Positions 8,106-16,519 of a DNA stretch of 64,000 nt are shown here, one piece after another (within the stretch, counting starts at the first letter, position 1; each line of letters starts with the position of its first letter). The position numbers and the translations under genes are program-made. The stretch comes from Pseudomonadota bacterium (GTDB lineage Archaea > Thermoplasmatota > SW-10-69-26 > JACQPN01 > JAJPHT01): NCBI GenBank assembly GCA_021325135.1, contig JAJPHT010000013.1, forward strand, positions 62,001 through 126,000. The letters are read 5' to 3'. The notes under the pieces are model-generated. The model was not told the origin of the DNA. It made no database searches and saw only the letters and a program-made list of their open reading frames with translations.

Positions 8106-8410
8106 CCAGCGTCGCGGGCTTCCAGCGCCACGTCGCGGACCTCTACCTGGCGAAGGACCGCCGCCGCGGGACCACCGGGACCATGCTCTGGATGGTGGAG
8201 GAGGTGGGCGAGCTGGCCGAGGCTGTGAGGCGCGGCGAGCGCGCGGGGCTGGAGGAGGAGATGGCGGACGTGCTGGCGTGGCTCGCCTCGCTGGCGAACC
8301 TTCTTGACGTCGACCTGGAGAAGGCGATCGCCGCGAAGTACCCCGCCCAGTGCCGCCGCTGCGGGAAGAAACCGTGCGCGTGCCCAGAGCCGGCGGCGGA
8401 GCCGCTCTGA
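8102..8410 (+). CDS. MazG-like nucleotide pyrophosphohydrolase
   Basis: 102 residues from a GTG overlapping the upstream stop. The all-alpha NTP-PPase signature is clear: WMVEEVGELAEAVRRG...LEEEMADVLAWLASLAN, giving the EExxE and ExxD metal-binding pattern. It should hydrolyse (d)NTPs, often damaged ones, to NMP and pyrophosphate. The C-terminal CRRCGKKPCACPE adds four cysteines that look like a small zinc site, seen in some archaeal members. It is coupled to the aldolase-like gene. Its stop is one base from the end of the convergent VOC gene. Confidence 0.87.
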   Translation: MTSVAGFQRHVADLYLAKDRRRGTTGTMLWMVEEVGELAEAVRRGERAGLEEEMADVLAWLASLANLLDVDLEKAIAAKYPAQCRRCGKKPCACPEPAAEPL

Positions 8411-8411
8411 C

Positions 8412-9233
8412 CTACGCGCGCACCACGCGGAACGCGTTTCCGCTGGGGTCGCGCGCGAGAGAGTCCTCCGCGTCAAGGCCCAGCCGCTCGCGAAGCTCCT
8501 CCGCGGCCGCCTTGTCGGGGACCTCCAGCGTGTAGCTGCGCAGGCCCAGCGTGCCCTTGGGGGCCGCGGGCGCGCCGATGCCCTCCCACGCGTTGACGGC
8601 AAGATGGTGGTGATAGCCCCCGGCGCTGAGGAAGGAGGCCATGGGGATCGCGGCCGTGATATCGAAGCCCACCGCGTCGCGGTAGAACTCCTGGGCCTCC
8701 TCGACGTCGCCCACGTTGAGGTGGACGTGGCCCACGGTGGAGCCCTCGGGCATCCGGCTCCAGCGCGAGCCGCCCGCCGCGGCGACGACGGACTCGACGT
8801 CCATGGGGAGGGTGGCCATGTGGAGGCGCGCGTTCTCCCAGCGCCACTGCTCGCGCGGGCGGTCGGCGTACACCTCGATGCCGTGCCCGTCGGGGTCGCC
8901 CAGGTAGATGGCCTCGCTCACGAGGTGGTCCGAGGCGCCCTGGACCGGCGTCCGCTGCTCGGCGATGCGTCGGACGAAGCGCCCCAGGTCCGCGCGCGTC
9001 GGGAGGAGGTACGCGACGTGGTAGAGGCCGCTCACGTGGCGCGGGCGCGGCTTGGCATCGCGCTCCTCCACGAGGCGCACCAGGGGGCGCTCCCCGCCCA
9101 GGCGCGCCTCGTTGCCCCCCTGCGCGAGGAGCCGGAAGCCCAGCGCCCCCTCGTAGTAGCGGATGGAGCGCTCCAGGTCGTGGACGGCGAGGGTGACCTC
9201 GCCCATGCGGGCGTCGGCGGGGAGCTTCGTCAT
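8412..9233 (-). CDS. Two-domain VOC (glyoxalase/extradiol dioxygenase) protein, CatE-like
   Basis: 273 residues with two vicinal-oxygen-chelate modules. The first opens GEVTLAVHDLERSIRYYEGALGF (residues 11-33) with HVAYLLP and the ligand-bearing DPDGHGIEVYAD (about 113-124). The second has VGHVHLNVGDVEEAQEFYRDAVGF (about 167-190) with GGYHHHLAVNAWEG. The layout matches catechol-2,3-dioxygenase CatE-type enzymes that open aromatic rings with Fe(II) or Mn(II), but the substrate is not readable from sequence. The gene lies 6 bases downstream of the YceI gene start-side neighbour and is probably co-transcribed with it. Confidence 0.87.
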   Translation of the reverse strand: MTKLPADARMGEVTLAVHDLERSIRYYEGALGFRLLAQGGNEARLGGERPLVRLVEERDAKPRPRHVSGLYHVAYLLPTRADLGRFVRRIAEQRTPVQGASDHLVSEAIYLGDPDGHGIEVYADRPREQWRWENARLHMATLPMDVESVVAAAGGSRWSRMPEGSTVGHVHLNVGDVEEAQEFYRDAVGFDITAAIPMASFLSAGGYHHHLAVNAWEGIGAPAAPKGTLGLRSYTLEVPDKAAAEELRERLGLDAEDSLARDPSGNAFRVVRA

Positions 9234-9239
9234 GCGATA

Positions 9240-9797
9240 TCACTTGCTTTGGGCGAGCTGGAGGTGCAGCTCGATCTTGACCTTCTCGCTCACGAGGACG
9301 CCGCCCGTCTCCAGGGCCTGGTTCCAGGTGAGGCCCCACTTGGTGCGGTCGATCTGCGTCGTCGCGACGAGGCCCACCTTGTGGTTGCCCCAGGGGTCCT
9401 TGCCTTCGCCGAGCTTCTCGACCTTGAGCGTCACGGGGTGCGTCTCGCCGCGGATGGTGAGGTCGCCATGCAGCGTGAACTCGTCGGCGCCCTCGGGCTC
9501 CACTAGGGTGCTCCGGAAGGTCCACTCGGGGAAGCGCGCCACGTCGAAGAAGTCGGGGCTGCGCAGGTGGTCGTCGCGCTGCCCCATGCCGGTGTGGATG
9601 GTCGCGGGGTCCAGCACGGCCTCGACGCGCGTGGCGCGCGCGTCGCGCGGGTCGAAGACGACGCGGGCGGACCTGATGCCCACCGTGCCCTTGACGGTGG
9701 CGAACATCATGTGGCGGACGGCGAACTCGGCGCGGGAGTGGGCGAGGTCGAGGTCGTAGGTGGCGGGCTGCTGGACGAGGGCCTGGTTCGAGGACAT
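9240..9797 (-). CDS. YceI-family lipid-binding protein
   Basis: 185 residues without an obvious signal peptide. Family features are clear: YDLDLAHSRAEFAVRHMMFATVKGTV at the N-terminus, then MGQRDDHLRSPDFFDVARFPEWTF, GDLTIRGETHPVTL and KWGLTWN. YceI proteins are beta-barrel lipocalin-like carriers that bind isoprenoid-type lipids such as polyprenyl quinones. It is divergent from the HxlR regulator, with a TATA-like GTATATC (minus strand, 9832-9839) about 39 bases before its ATG. It is probably the first gene of an operon with the VOC dioxygenase. Confidence 0.92.
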   Translation of the reverse strand: MSSNQALVQQPATYDLDLAHSRAEFAVRHMMFATVKGTVGIRSARVVFDPRDARATRVEAVLDPATIHTGMGQRDDHLRSPDFFDVARFPEWTFRSTLVEPEGADEFTLHGDLTIRGETHPVTLKVEKLGEGKDPWGNHKVGLVATTQIDRTKWGLTWNQALETGGVLVSEKVKIELHLQLAQSK

Positions 9798-9942
9798 GGT
9801 TGTCTCCAGACACCACTATGCTTTCCGAAGCGATATACTCTCAAGTTCGGAGCATCCCAGCAGATTCCAGGGCCCGAAGCTGCTTCAAGGGTGAGGAGCT
9901 TCAAAAGAAAGAGTCTTAAGGCTCCAAAACCTATAGTGGCTC
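9798..9942. promoter_or_regulatory. Divergent promoter region of yceI-like and hxlR-like genes
   Basis: 145 bases between divergent genes, A/T-richer than its surroundings. The 7-mer ATAGTGG occurs once before each start and points toward it: minus strand at 9813-9819 and plus strand at 9934-9940. AGTATATC (minus, 9832-9839) is a good TATA candidate for the YceI gene. CTTCAAAAG near 9899-9908 is one for the regulator. The shared 7-mer may be the HxlR binding site. Confidence 0.5.
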
Positions 9943-10335
9943 ATGCCCCGCCCCAAGGCCCAGCGCCCGGAGCCCGAAGCGCCGTGCAGCGCCGCCCCCG
10001 GCGGCTGCGAGATCGGCGAGCTGTTCCGCGTGCTCGGGAAGACGCACATGCTGGACATCCTCCACCTCTTCCTCCACGAGGAGGGCCCCAAGCGCTTCGT
10101 CGAGGTGCAGCACCGCCTCGCGCTCTCGCCCAACACGCTCACCGAGCGCCTCAAGGAGCTTCAGGCCGTGGGCCTGCTCTCGCGCACGGCCTACAACGAG
10201 ATCCCGCCGCGCGTGGACTACGAGGCCACGCCCAAGGCCATGGACCTGCACCCCGTCTTCGACGCGCTCCAGCAGTGGGCCGCGCGCAACACGCTCACCG
10301 TGGAGAGCCCACCCGCGGCGGCCGAAGCCGCTTGA
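9943..10335 (+). CDS. HxlR-family winged-helix transcriptional regulator
   Basis: 130 residues. The core (about 20-112) shows the HxlR pattern: GCEIGELFRVLGKTHMLDILHLF, KRFVEVQHRLALSPNTLTERLKELQAVGLLSR as the recognition helix and turn, then the wing with RVDYEATPKAMDLHPVFDALQQWA. Such proteins are small redox- or effector-responsive repressors or activators. It is divergent from the YceI/VOC operon and shares a motif in the intervening region, so it probably regulates that operon and itself. A membrane protein gene follows after 9 bases. Confidence 0.9.
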   Translation: MPRPKAQRPEPEAPCSAAPGGCEIGELFRVLGKTHMLDILHLFLHEEGPKRFVEVQHRLALSPNTLTERLKELQAVGLLSRTAYNEIPPRVDYEATPKAMDLHPVFDALQQWAARNTLTVESPPAAAEAA

Positions 10336-10344
10336 GGCAGCACG

Positions 10345-10740
10345 ATGCCCCGCGCCACGGAGGGCATGGCCATCGCCGGAGGGCTCCAGATCATCCTGGC
10401 GCTCCTCGCCCTCGCGGCGGCGGCGTATGCTTACGTCGACAGCCTGGGCCCTTGCTCCGGGTGGTTCTGCCTGCACGAGGAGGAGCGCGTCTTCTCCCGG
10501 GTCGCCCTCGGCGCGGCCCTTGGCGCGGCGATCCTGGGCGGGCTCCTGCTCTCGGGCCGCGCGCGCTCCTGGGGCGTCGCGGTGAGCGCGGTCCTGGCCG
10601 CCCTGCTGGCGCTCTTGGGGGTCGCGGTGGGCCTGGGGATGGGCTCGCCGTTCATGCTCTTCGCGTTCTTGGGGGCGGCGGCCGTCTTCGGCCTGACGGC
10701 GCATCTGCTCCTCAAGGAGCGGCGCCAAGGCCTCAGTTGA
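10345..10740 (+). CDS. Four-helix membrane protein, unknown function
   Basis: 131 residues with four hydrophobic segments (about 11-31, 50-70, 75-95 and 100-120). The first outside loop contains CSGWFC, a possible disulfide. No family recognised. It follows the HxlR gene by 9 bases and is likely co-transcribed, so it could belong to the same response. Its 3' end overlaps the end of the convergent TFB gene by 8 bases. Confidence 0.7.
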   Translation: MPRATEGMAIAGGLQIILALLALAAAAYAYVDSLGPCSGWFCLHEEERVFSRVALGAALGAAILGGLLLSGRARSWGVAVSAVLAALLALLGVAVGLGMGSPFMLFAFLGAAAVFGLTAHLLLKERRQGLS

Positions 10741-11665
10741 GCCCGAACCCGCCCAGGTCCAGGAGCTTCACCAATTCGCGGGCGCGGTTGCGGATCGTGA
10801 CCTCGGTCACGCCCGAGACCTCGCTCACGCGCTTCTGCGTGCGCGGATGCCCCTGGTCGTGGGAGGCGACGTAGATGGCGCTCGCCGCGAGGCCCGTGGG
10901 GCTGCGGCCGCTGGTGATGCCCTTGGCGTCCGCGTCGGCGAGCATCTTGCGCGCCGCGCCTTCGACCACCGGGGGCAGGTCGAGGTCGCTGGCGAGCCGC
11001 GCGAGGAAGTCCGTCGCGTGGGGCGCGGTGGGCTTCAGGCGCAGCTTGTTCACCAGCACGCGGTGGCAGCGCAGGAGCGTGCGCCGGTCGACGCCGCTGG
11101 CCTCGGCCATCTCGTCGGGGTTGCGCGGGTAGCCGGAGAGGCGGCTCGCGCCGTAGAGCGCGGCGGCGGCCATGGCGTCGATGCTGCGGCCGCGGATGAG
11201 GTCCGCCTCCGTCGCCTTGCGGTAGAGGCGGATGCCCTGCTCGGCGATGGGCTTGGGGATGCTCAGGCGGTCGGCGACGCCCTGGATGTACGTGATGGCC
11301 TTGGCGATGTTGCGGTCCGCGCCCGTGCGGAACGTGGAGCGCGTGTGGAGGCGCCGCATGCGGGCAAGCTCGTAGTGGCGCTTCGCGGGGATGCGCCGGC
11401 CGTGGGCGTCGCGGCTGGAGCGGTTGAACGGCGTGGAGAGGCCGTAGTCGTGGAGCGTCTCGGTGCGGGGCGCGCCCACGCGGACGCCCGACTTGTCGCC
11501 GTCGAAGGCGCGCCAGTCGGGGCCGTAGTCGATCTCGGCCTCGCTGGCGATGAGGCCGCACTTGGGGCACACCGTCTCGGCGTGCTGGCTGTCGCGGACA
11601 AGGACGGTGCCGCACTCCGCGCAGCGGTCCTCGCGCGTCTCATTGAGCTTCTTCATGGGCGTCAT
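10733..11665 (-). CDS. tfb: Transcription initiation factor TFB (TFIIB homologue)
   Basis: 310 residues. The zinc ribbon has C15, C18, C33 and C36. The B-reader/linker region includes DYGPDWRAFD and the LHDYGLSTPF segment. Two cyclin-fold repeats follow, at about residues 115-205 (...SIDAMAAAALYGASRL...) and 210-305 (...SPTGLAASAIYVASH...VTEVTIRNRARELV...). It recruits RNA polymerase to TBP-bound TATA/BRE promoters. Met4 (11656) is an alternative start. A near-perfect archaeal TATA box read on the minus strand (TTTATATA, 11745-11752) lies about 80 bases upstream. This gene fixes the archaeal origin of the window. Confidence 0.97.
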   Translation of the reverse strand: MTPMKKLNETREDRCAECGTVLVRDSQHAETVCPKCGLIASEAEIDYGPDWRAFDGDKSGVRVGAPRTETLHDYGLSTPFNRSSRDAHGRRIPAKRHYELARMRRLHTRSTFRTGADRNIAKAITYIQGVADRLSIPKPIAEQGIRLYRKATEADLIRGRSIDAMAAAALYGASRLSGYPRNPDEMAEASGVDRRTLLRCHRVLVNKLRLKPTAPHATDFLARLASDLDLPPVVEGAARKMLADADAKGITSGRSPTGLAASAIYVASHDQGHPRTQKRVSEVSGVTEVTIRNRARELVKLLDLGGFGLN

Positions 11666-11744
11666 AATCGGTCGAAGAGGGGGCGCTCGCTGGGGTCTCT
11701 CGACTCCCCAAACGCCATTGGCGTCTCCACTTGTGTTGCGTTTC

Positions 11745-11752
11745 TATATAAA
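11745..11752 (-). promoter_or_regulatory. TATA box, probably for tfb
   Basis: Minus-strand TTTATATA matches the archaeal consensus exactly and would start transcription near 11722, giving tfb a leader of about 57 bases. The element also reads as TATATAAA on the plus strand, so it could serve a rightward transcript into 11775-11995. Confidence 0.6.
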
Positions 11753-11753
11753 G

Positions 11754-11995
11754 ACGCGGTTACTGACGACGACTACGGACCCGCAGGGGCGCAGGCCGCG
11801 AAGGGGCAATTCCCAGGCGAGACACCCCTTGTCATGGCCTCGTAGCGGGGGCTCGCCTCTTGCTCTCTCCGGAAGGAGTAGGAAACCCCATCCGAGGGCC
11901 CGCGACGCGAGGGGGCAAGGGGGCGGCGCGCGCCCCCGACGCGGGCCTGGCGGCATCGGCCCGCGCATCGCGGCAAGGCGCTTCGCGGGTCCAAC
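11754..11995. other. Non-coding stretch between tfb and the sialidase-fold cluster
   Basis: About 240 bases with no convincing gene. The long plus-strand frame running through it has Arg/Gly/Pro shadow composition and is not needed by the downstream gene. It contains several G/C-rich potential stems, such as CTCC-GGAA-GGAG (11867-11878), and lies just downstream of a strong TATA-like element. It may be a leader or an untranslated RNA. No tRNA, RNase P or SRP signature was found. Confidence 0.3.
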
Positions 11996-11998
11996 AAT

Positions 11999-12006
11999 CT
12001 TTATGG
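11999..12006 (+). promoter_or_regulatory. TATA-like element for the first sialidase-fold gene
   Basis: CTTTATGG is centred about 28 bases before the ATG at 12030, the spacing of a leaderless archaeal transcript. It supports that start over the open frame upstream. Confidence 0.55.
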
Positions 12007-12029
12007 CTCTCGTCCGGGAGTGGCCGCCC

Positions 12030-13547
12030 ATGCGCCTGCCCGTCCCGCTCCTTGTCGTCCTGGTCCTCGGCATCGCCGGGTGCGTCACGCCCACCGCGAC
12101 GCCTCCGTCGGGCGGAACCACCGCAGCGTCGCTGAACGGCTGGTCCATCGACTGCGCGACCGGCGCCGCGTCGCACGCGAAGAACGCCTCTTGGGCGCAG
12201 ACCTGCGAGGCGCGCGGCAGCACCACGCCCGGCCAGAAGCAGGAGACGTGGATCGCGATCAACCCGAAGGACCCCAACAACGTGGTCGTCGGCGCCAAGG
12301 ACCTCAACCCCGAGAGCAGCGCGCAGTGCGTCTGGAACGGCCTCGCGGTCACGCACGACGGCGGCAAGACCTGGAAGGACGTCGTCATCGGCGGCAAGTA
12401 CGCCGACCGCGACCCCACGAGCCCCTACTACGGCTACGCCTGCAACACCGACCCCGACTTCCAGTTCACCTCGGATGGCGCGCTGCACTACGGCGTCGAG
12501 ATGTACGGCTTCGGCTCCAAGGACGCCAACGGCCTCCTGGGCGGCACGCCCGCGGCGGGCCTCGCGGACGGCTTCAAGATCCTCCTCGCCACGAGCCACG
12601 ACGGCGGCGACACGTGGCCCGACGTGATCACCTACCAGCCTGACATCCTCGTCACCACCGACTACAGCCGCATGACCATCGACCCCGTCTCCCAGGCCAT
12701 CATCGAGGCCATCGGCAGCGACGGCGGCGGCCGCTGCCACGTCCTGGTCTCCAAGGACGGCGGCAAGACCGCGCAGCCCGTCGTCGAGGTGCAGACGCCC
12801 GATGGCGCGCCGTGCAACTCCGGCGCCGGCACCGCCATCGCGGTCTCCCCCAAGGGCGTCGTCACCCTCATCGGCGGCCAGGTGGGCTCGCAGGGTGACC
12901 CCGTGGGCGCCACGGGCGGCGGCGGCACGGACGCGCAGCCCATCGTCGTGCGCTCCACCGACGACGGCATGACGTGGCTCGACGAGAACCCCGGCTTCAA
13001 GTTCAAGCCCATCGCGCCCTTCAAGGAGAGCAAGTACCGCGTGGGCAGCGTCGTCGAGCTGGCCTACGACCTCACCTCGGGCCCGAACAAGGGCACGCTC
13101 TACGCATCCTACGCCGCGGCGGACCGCGACGAGGCCGACATCTTCGTGCGCTCCAGCAAGGACGACGGCAAGACGTGGAGCGACCCCGTGCTCGTCAACG
13201 ACGACGGCCCCGGCCCCCACCAGTGGATGAGCAACGTCGCGGTCGCGGGCGACGGCAGCGTCCACGTCTTCTTCTTCGACAAGCGCTACGACCCCAACCA
13301 CGTGCTCATCGACCTCGTGCACGCGGTGAGCTTCGACGGCGGCAAGACCTGGGCCAACGAGCGCGTCAGCAGCGTGAGCTTCGATGGCAACCTCGGCAAG
13401 CACCAGGAGGGCTTCCCCTTCATCGGCGACTACATCGGCGTCGCCTGCCTGAAGGACGACTGCTGGGCCGGCTTCCCCGACGCGAGCAACGGCGAGACGA
13501 CCGTCATCGCGGCCGCGCACGTCCACCGCACCAACAGCACGGCGTGA
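12030..13547 (+). CDS. Sialidase-fold (BNR/Asp-box) lipoprotein, copy 1
   Basis: 505 residues: a signal peptide ending in a lipobox (LGIAGC, about residues 13-18), a short Thr/Pro linker, then a beta-propeller with many Asp-boxes: THDGGKTW, SHDGGDTW, SKDGGKT, STDDGMTW, SKDDGKTW and SFDGGKTW. Such propellers occur in sialidases and in non-catalytic glycan- or protein-binding proteins. The Arg triad of sialidases is not evident, so I call it by fold only. Paired cysteines (for example C in QTCEARG and ACNTDP) suggest disulfides outside the cell. First of three tandem paralogues, four bases from the next, certainly one operon. Confidence 0.88.
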   Translation: MRLPVPLLVVLVLGIAGCVTPTATPPSGGTTAASLNGWSIDCATGAASHAKNASWAQTCEARGSTTPGQKQETWIAINPKDPNNVVVGAKDLNPESSAQCVWNGLAVTHDGGKTWKDVVIGGKYADRDPTSPYYGYACNTDPDFQFTSDGALHYGVEMYGFGSKDANGLLGGTPAAGLADGFKILLATSHDGGDTWPDVITYQPDILVTTDYSRMTIDPVSQAIIEAIGSDGGGRCHVLVSKDGGKTAQPVVEVQTPDGAPCNSGAGTAIAVSPKGVVTLIGGQVGSQGDPVGATGGGGTDAQPIVVRSTDDGMTWLDENPGFKFKPIAPFKESKYRVGSVVELAYDLTSGPNKGTLYASYAAADRDEADIFVRSSKDDGKTWSDPVLVNDDGPGPHQWMSNVAVAGDGSVHVFFFDKRYDPNHVLIDLVHAVSFDGGKTWANERVSSVSFDGNLGKHQEGFPFIGDYIGVACLKDDCWAGFPDASNGETTVIAAAHVHRTNSTA

Positions 13548-13551
13548 GAGC

Positions 13552-15027
13552 ATGCGCGCCGCGGCCGCCCTCGCCCTCGCGCTGCTCGCGGCGGGCTGCC
13601 TCTCGTCGGGCCCCAGCGCCCCCGCCAGCGTCGGCGCGGGCGCGCCAGGCCCCGGCGGCTGGACGCTGGACTGCGCGCAGGGCGCCTACTCGCGCGCCAT
13701 CAACGCCTCGTGGGACCAGGCGTGCGAGGCGCGCGCCAGCCACAACCCGGGCCCCAAGGAGGAGACCTGGATCGCCATCAACCCCACCGACCCCGACAAC
13801 GTCGTCGTGGGCGCCAAGGACCTCGACCCCTCCTCCAGCGACCACTGCGTCTGGAACGGCGTCTTCGTGACGCACGATGGCGGCAAGACGTGGAAGGACG
13901 TCGTCATCGGCGGGAAGTTCGCGGACCGCAAGCCCGACAGCCCGTTCTACGGCTACGCGTGCAACACGGACCCCGACTTCCAGTTCACCAAGGACGGCGC
14001 GCTGCACTACGGCGTCGAGATGTACCAGCCTGAAGGCATCGCGCTCCCCGACGGCCCGGTCATCCCCGCCCCGGCGCCCGGCGCCGCGACGCAGGGCTTC
14101 AAGATCCTCCTCGCGACGAGCCACGACGGCGGCGACACCTGGCCCGACGTCATCACGTTCCAGCCCGACCTCGGCTTCACCAGCGACTACAGCCGCATGG
14201 TGGTGAGCCCCACGACGGGAACGATCCTGGAGGCCATCGGCAGCGACGGCGGCGCGGGCTGCCACGTGCTGCGCTCCACGGACGGCGGCAAGAGCGCCGA
14301 CTTCCGCCCCGTCGCCACCAAGGACGGCGTGCCGTGCGGCTCCAGCGGCGACACCGCCATCGCCGTCTCCCCCAACGGCGTCGTCGTGATCGTCGGCGGC
14401 ATCGGCACCGCGGCCGCCACCGGCAACGTGCGCGTCGTCGCGCGCTCCACCGACGATGGCGCGACGTGGACGGACTCCAACGCGGGCTTCGCCTACAGGG
14501 ACATCCCCGCATTCAAGGAGAGCCAGTACCGCGTGGGCAGCAACTTCGAGTTGGCCTATGACCTCACCGACGGGCCGCACAAGGGCACGCTCTACGTCGC
14601 GTATGCCTCCGCGGACCGCGACGAGGCCGACGTCTACGTGCGCTCCTCCACGGACGACGGCAGGACCTGGAGCCCGCCCGTGCTGGTCAACGACGACGCC
14701 AGCGGCCCGCACCAGTGGATGCCCAACGTCGCGGTCGCGGGCGACGGCAGCGTCCACGTCTTCTACATGGACAAGCGCCACGACCCCAACCACAAGCTCA
14801 TCGACATGACGCACGCCGTGAGCCTCGACGGGGGCAAGACGTGGACCAACGAGCGCGTCTCCACCGTGCCCTACGACGGCGACCTGGGCCGCCACCAGGA
14901 CGGCTACGCCTTCATCGGCGACTACCTGGGCGTCGCGTGCTCCAAGGCCGACTGCTGGGCGGGCTTCCCCGACGCGAGCGACGGCGCGACGACGGTGGTC
15001 GCGGCGGCGCACGTCCACAAGGCCTGA
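13552..15027 (+). CDS. Sialidase-fold (BNR/Asp-box) lipoprotein, copy 2
   Basis: 491 residues, highly similar to the preceding protein along its whole length (shared blocks ETWIAIN, VVVGAKDL, GYACNTDPDFQFT, ALHYGVEMY, KILLATSHDGGDTWPDVIT, VAVAGDGSVHVF). It has a lipobox (LAAGC, about residues 12-16) and the same Asp-box series. The similarity points to recent tandem duplication. Divergence concentrates in loops after the VEMY and AIAVSPNG segments, which may set ligand preference. Its stop overlaps the next start by one base (TGATG), so the two are translationally coupled. A catalytic function is not established. Confidence 0.88.
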   Translation: MRAAAALALALLAAGCLSSGPSAPASVGAGAPGPGGWTLDCAQGAYSRAINASWDQACEARASHNPGPKEETWIAINPTDPDNVVVGAKDLDPSSSDHCVWNGVFVTHDGGKTWKDVVIGGKFADRKPDSPFYGYACNTDPDFQFTKDGALHYGVEMYQPEGIALPDGPVIPAPAPGAATQGFKILLATSHDGGDTWPDVITFQPDLGFTSDYSRMVVSPTTGTILEAIGSDGGAGCHVLRSTDGGKSADFRPVATKDGVPCGSSGDTAIAVSPNGVVVIVGGIGTAAATGNVRVVARSTDDGATWTDSNAGFAYRDIPAFKESQYRVGSNFELAYDLTDGPHKGTLYVAYASADRDEADVYVRSSTDDGRTWSPPVLVNDDASGPHQWMPNVAVAGDGSVHVFYMDKRHDPNHKLIDMTHAVSLDGGKTWTNERVSTVPYDGDLGRHQDGYAFIGDYLGVACSKADCWAGFPDASDGATTVVAAAHVHKA

Positions 15028-16442
15028 TGCGCATGAGGATCGCGCCGCTCCTCGTCCTCGCCCTCCTGGCCGCCGGATGCGCGGGCCCCGCCGCGCAGCG
15101 GGCCCAGGACGGCGCCTCGGCCCCCGGCGCGTGGACGCTGGACTGTACCCTAGGCGCGCACGGCGTCAACGCCTCGGGCTGGGCGCAGCGCTGCCTCGCC
15201 AAGGTGAGCGATTCGCCGCGCACCAAGGCCGAGACGTGGATCGCCGTGAGCCCCAAGGACCCGGCCATCATCGTCGCGGGCGTCAAGGACATGGACCCCG
15301 CCAAGAGCAACGCGTGCGTCTGGGTGAGCTACTACGCGACCACCGACGGCGGCGCGACGTGGCGTGATATCACCCCCGACGGCAAGTACGCCGACCGCAA
15401 GCCCACCGACGACGCGTTCGGCTGGGCGTGCAACACGGACCCCATGATGGCCTTCACGTCCGACGGCATGCTCCACGTCATCGTCGAGAAGTACGCGCTG
15501 GGCAAGAGCGTCAACACGCTCCTCTCCGCGGGGACGCGCTTCGACCTCTACACCTCCCCCGACGCGGGGAGGACGTGGCCCGTCCGCGCGCTCCTCGTGG
15601 CCGGCGACGGGCTCGCCTTCGGGCCGGACTACACGCGCATGGTCGCGAGCCCCAAGACCGGCACCCTCGTCACCTCGTTCATCGACTTCACCGGCGGCGA
15701 GCGCTGCTACGTCGTCGCGGCGCGCGACGGCGGCAAGACCGTGGACAAGCCCATCGCGATCCCCACCCCGGGCTCCATCGGCTGCCAGGTGGCCGCCGTC
15801 AGCGACGAGGGCGTCTTCACCGTGGGCGGCATCTACGGCGCGGCGCCCGCCACGCCCGGCACGACCTATTTTGCCATCAGCACCGACGACGCCCAGAGCT
15901 TCTCCGCGCCCCTGGCCGGCTTCGCGTTCTCGCCTGCCCAGTCCACCTTCCCGGGCCACCAGGCGTACACGGGCACCGGCCTGGAGCTTCGCGCCGCCCT
16001 CGCGGGGCCGCACAAGGGCGCGCTCTACGCGACCTCCAACGAGATGCAGGAGGGCCAGCTCGTCGCGAAGCTCCGCAAGAGCCTGGACCACGGCAAGACG
16101 TGGAGCGCCCCCCTCCGCATCGGCGACGCGACCGGCGTCGGCCTCGTGGACCTCGCCGTCGCCGACGACGGCTCGCTCCACGCCTTCTACCTCCGCGAAG
16201 GGCCCGACAAGCTCGTCTTCGTCGAGCACGCCTGGAGCCTCGACGACGGCCTCACCTGGCGCGCGGAGCGCGTCTCCGACAAGGCCTACGACCCCGACAC
16301 GGGGCGCCACCAGGACGGGGGCGTCTGGTTCGGCGACTACGTGGGCGTCACCTCCGAGGGGCGCGACGTGTGGGCCGCGTTCCCCGATTCGAGCCTCGGG
16401 GGCGAGCCCGTGCTGGCGGTGGCGCACGCGCACCGTGCGTAA
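15027..16442 (+). CDS. Sialidase-fold (BNR/Asp-box) lipoprotein, copy 3
   Basis: 471 residues and the most diverged of the three. The lipobox is LAAGC (about 14-18). It keeps ETWIAVSPKDP, GVKDMDP, TTDGGATW, GWACNTDP, SPDAGRTW, ARDGGKT, LDHGKTWS and LDDGLTW Asp-boxes, and the ending GRHQDGGVWFGDYVGVTS...DVWAAFPDSS. It has lost some blocks shared by the first two. The start is the ATG overlapping the previous stop; a second ATG lies two codons later. It is followed, after 77 bases with its own TATA element, by a membrane-tethered regulator that may control or sense the function of this cluster. Confidence 0.87.
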   Translation: MRMRIAPLLVLALLAAGCAGPAAQRAQDGASAPGAWTLDCTLGAHGVNASGWAQRCLAKVSDSPRTKAETWIAVSPKDPAIIVAGVKDMDPAKSNACVWVSYYATTDGGATWRDITPDGKYADRKPTDDAFGWACNTDPMMAFTSDGMLHVIVEKYALGKSVNTLLSAGTRFDLYTSPDAGRTWPVRALLVAGDGLAFGPDYTRMVASPKTGTLVTSFIDFTGGERCYVVAARDGGKTVDKPIAIPTPGSIGCQVAAVSDEGVFTVGGIYGAAPATPGTTYFAISTDDAQSFSAPLAGFAFSPAQSTFPGHQAYTGTGLELRAALAGPHKGALYATSNEMQEGQLVAKLRKSLDHGKTWSAPLRIGDATGVGLVDLAVADDGSLHAFYLREGPDKLVFVEHAWSLDDGLTWRAERVSDKAYDPDTGRHQDGGVWFGDYVGVTSEGRDVWAAFPDSSLGGEPVLAVAHAHRA

Positions 16443-16485
16443 GCCGCGGAACCGAGGCGCCAGACGGAAGACCATCTGCCAGTTC

Positions 16486-16494
16486 GCTTATACG
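16486..16494 (+). promoter_or_regulatory. TATA-like element for membrane-tethered regulator 1
   Basis: GCTTATACG is centred 30 bases before the ATG at 16520, which suggests the regulator has its own near-leaderless promoter rather than relying on read-through. Confidence 0.5.
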
Positions 16495-16519
16495 AAAGGC
16501 GCGTTGCTAACGCCACTCG

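Noticed and set aside
5501..8410. 969-residue plus-strand frame
   Set aside because: Only its last 102 residues (MazG) are real. The rest is an Arg/Val/Ala-rich shadow of the PQQ-propeller and aldolase-like genes.
11860..11885. SRP RNA-like CTCC-GGAA-GGAG stem
   Set aside because: The flanking AGCA internal loop and other conserved bases of archaeal 7S RNA are missing.
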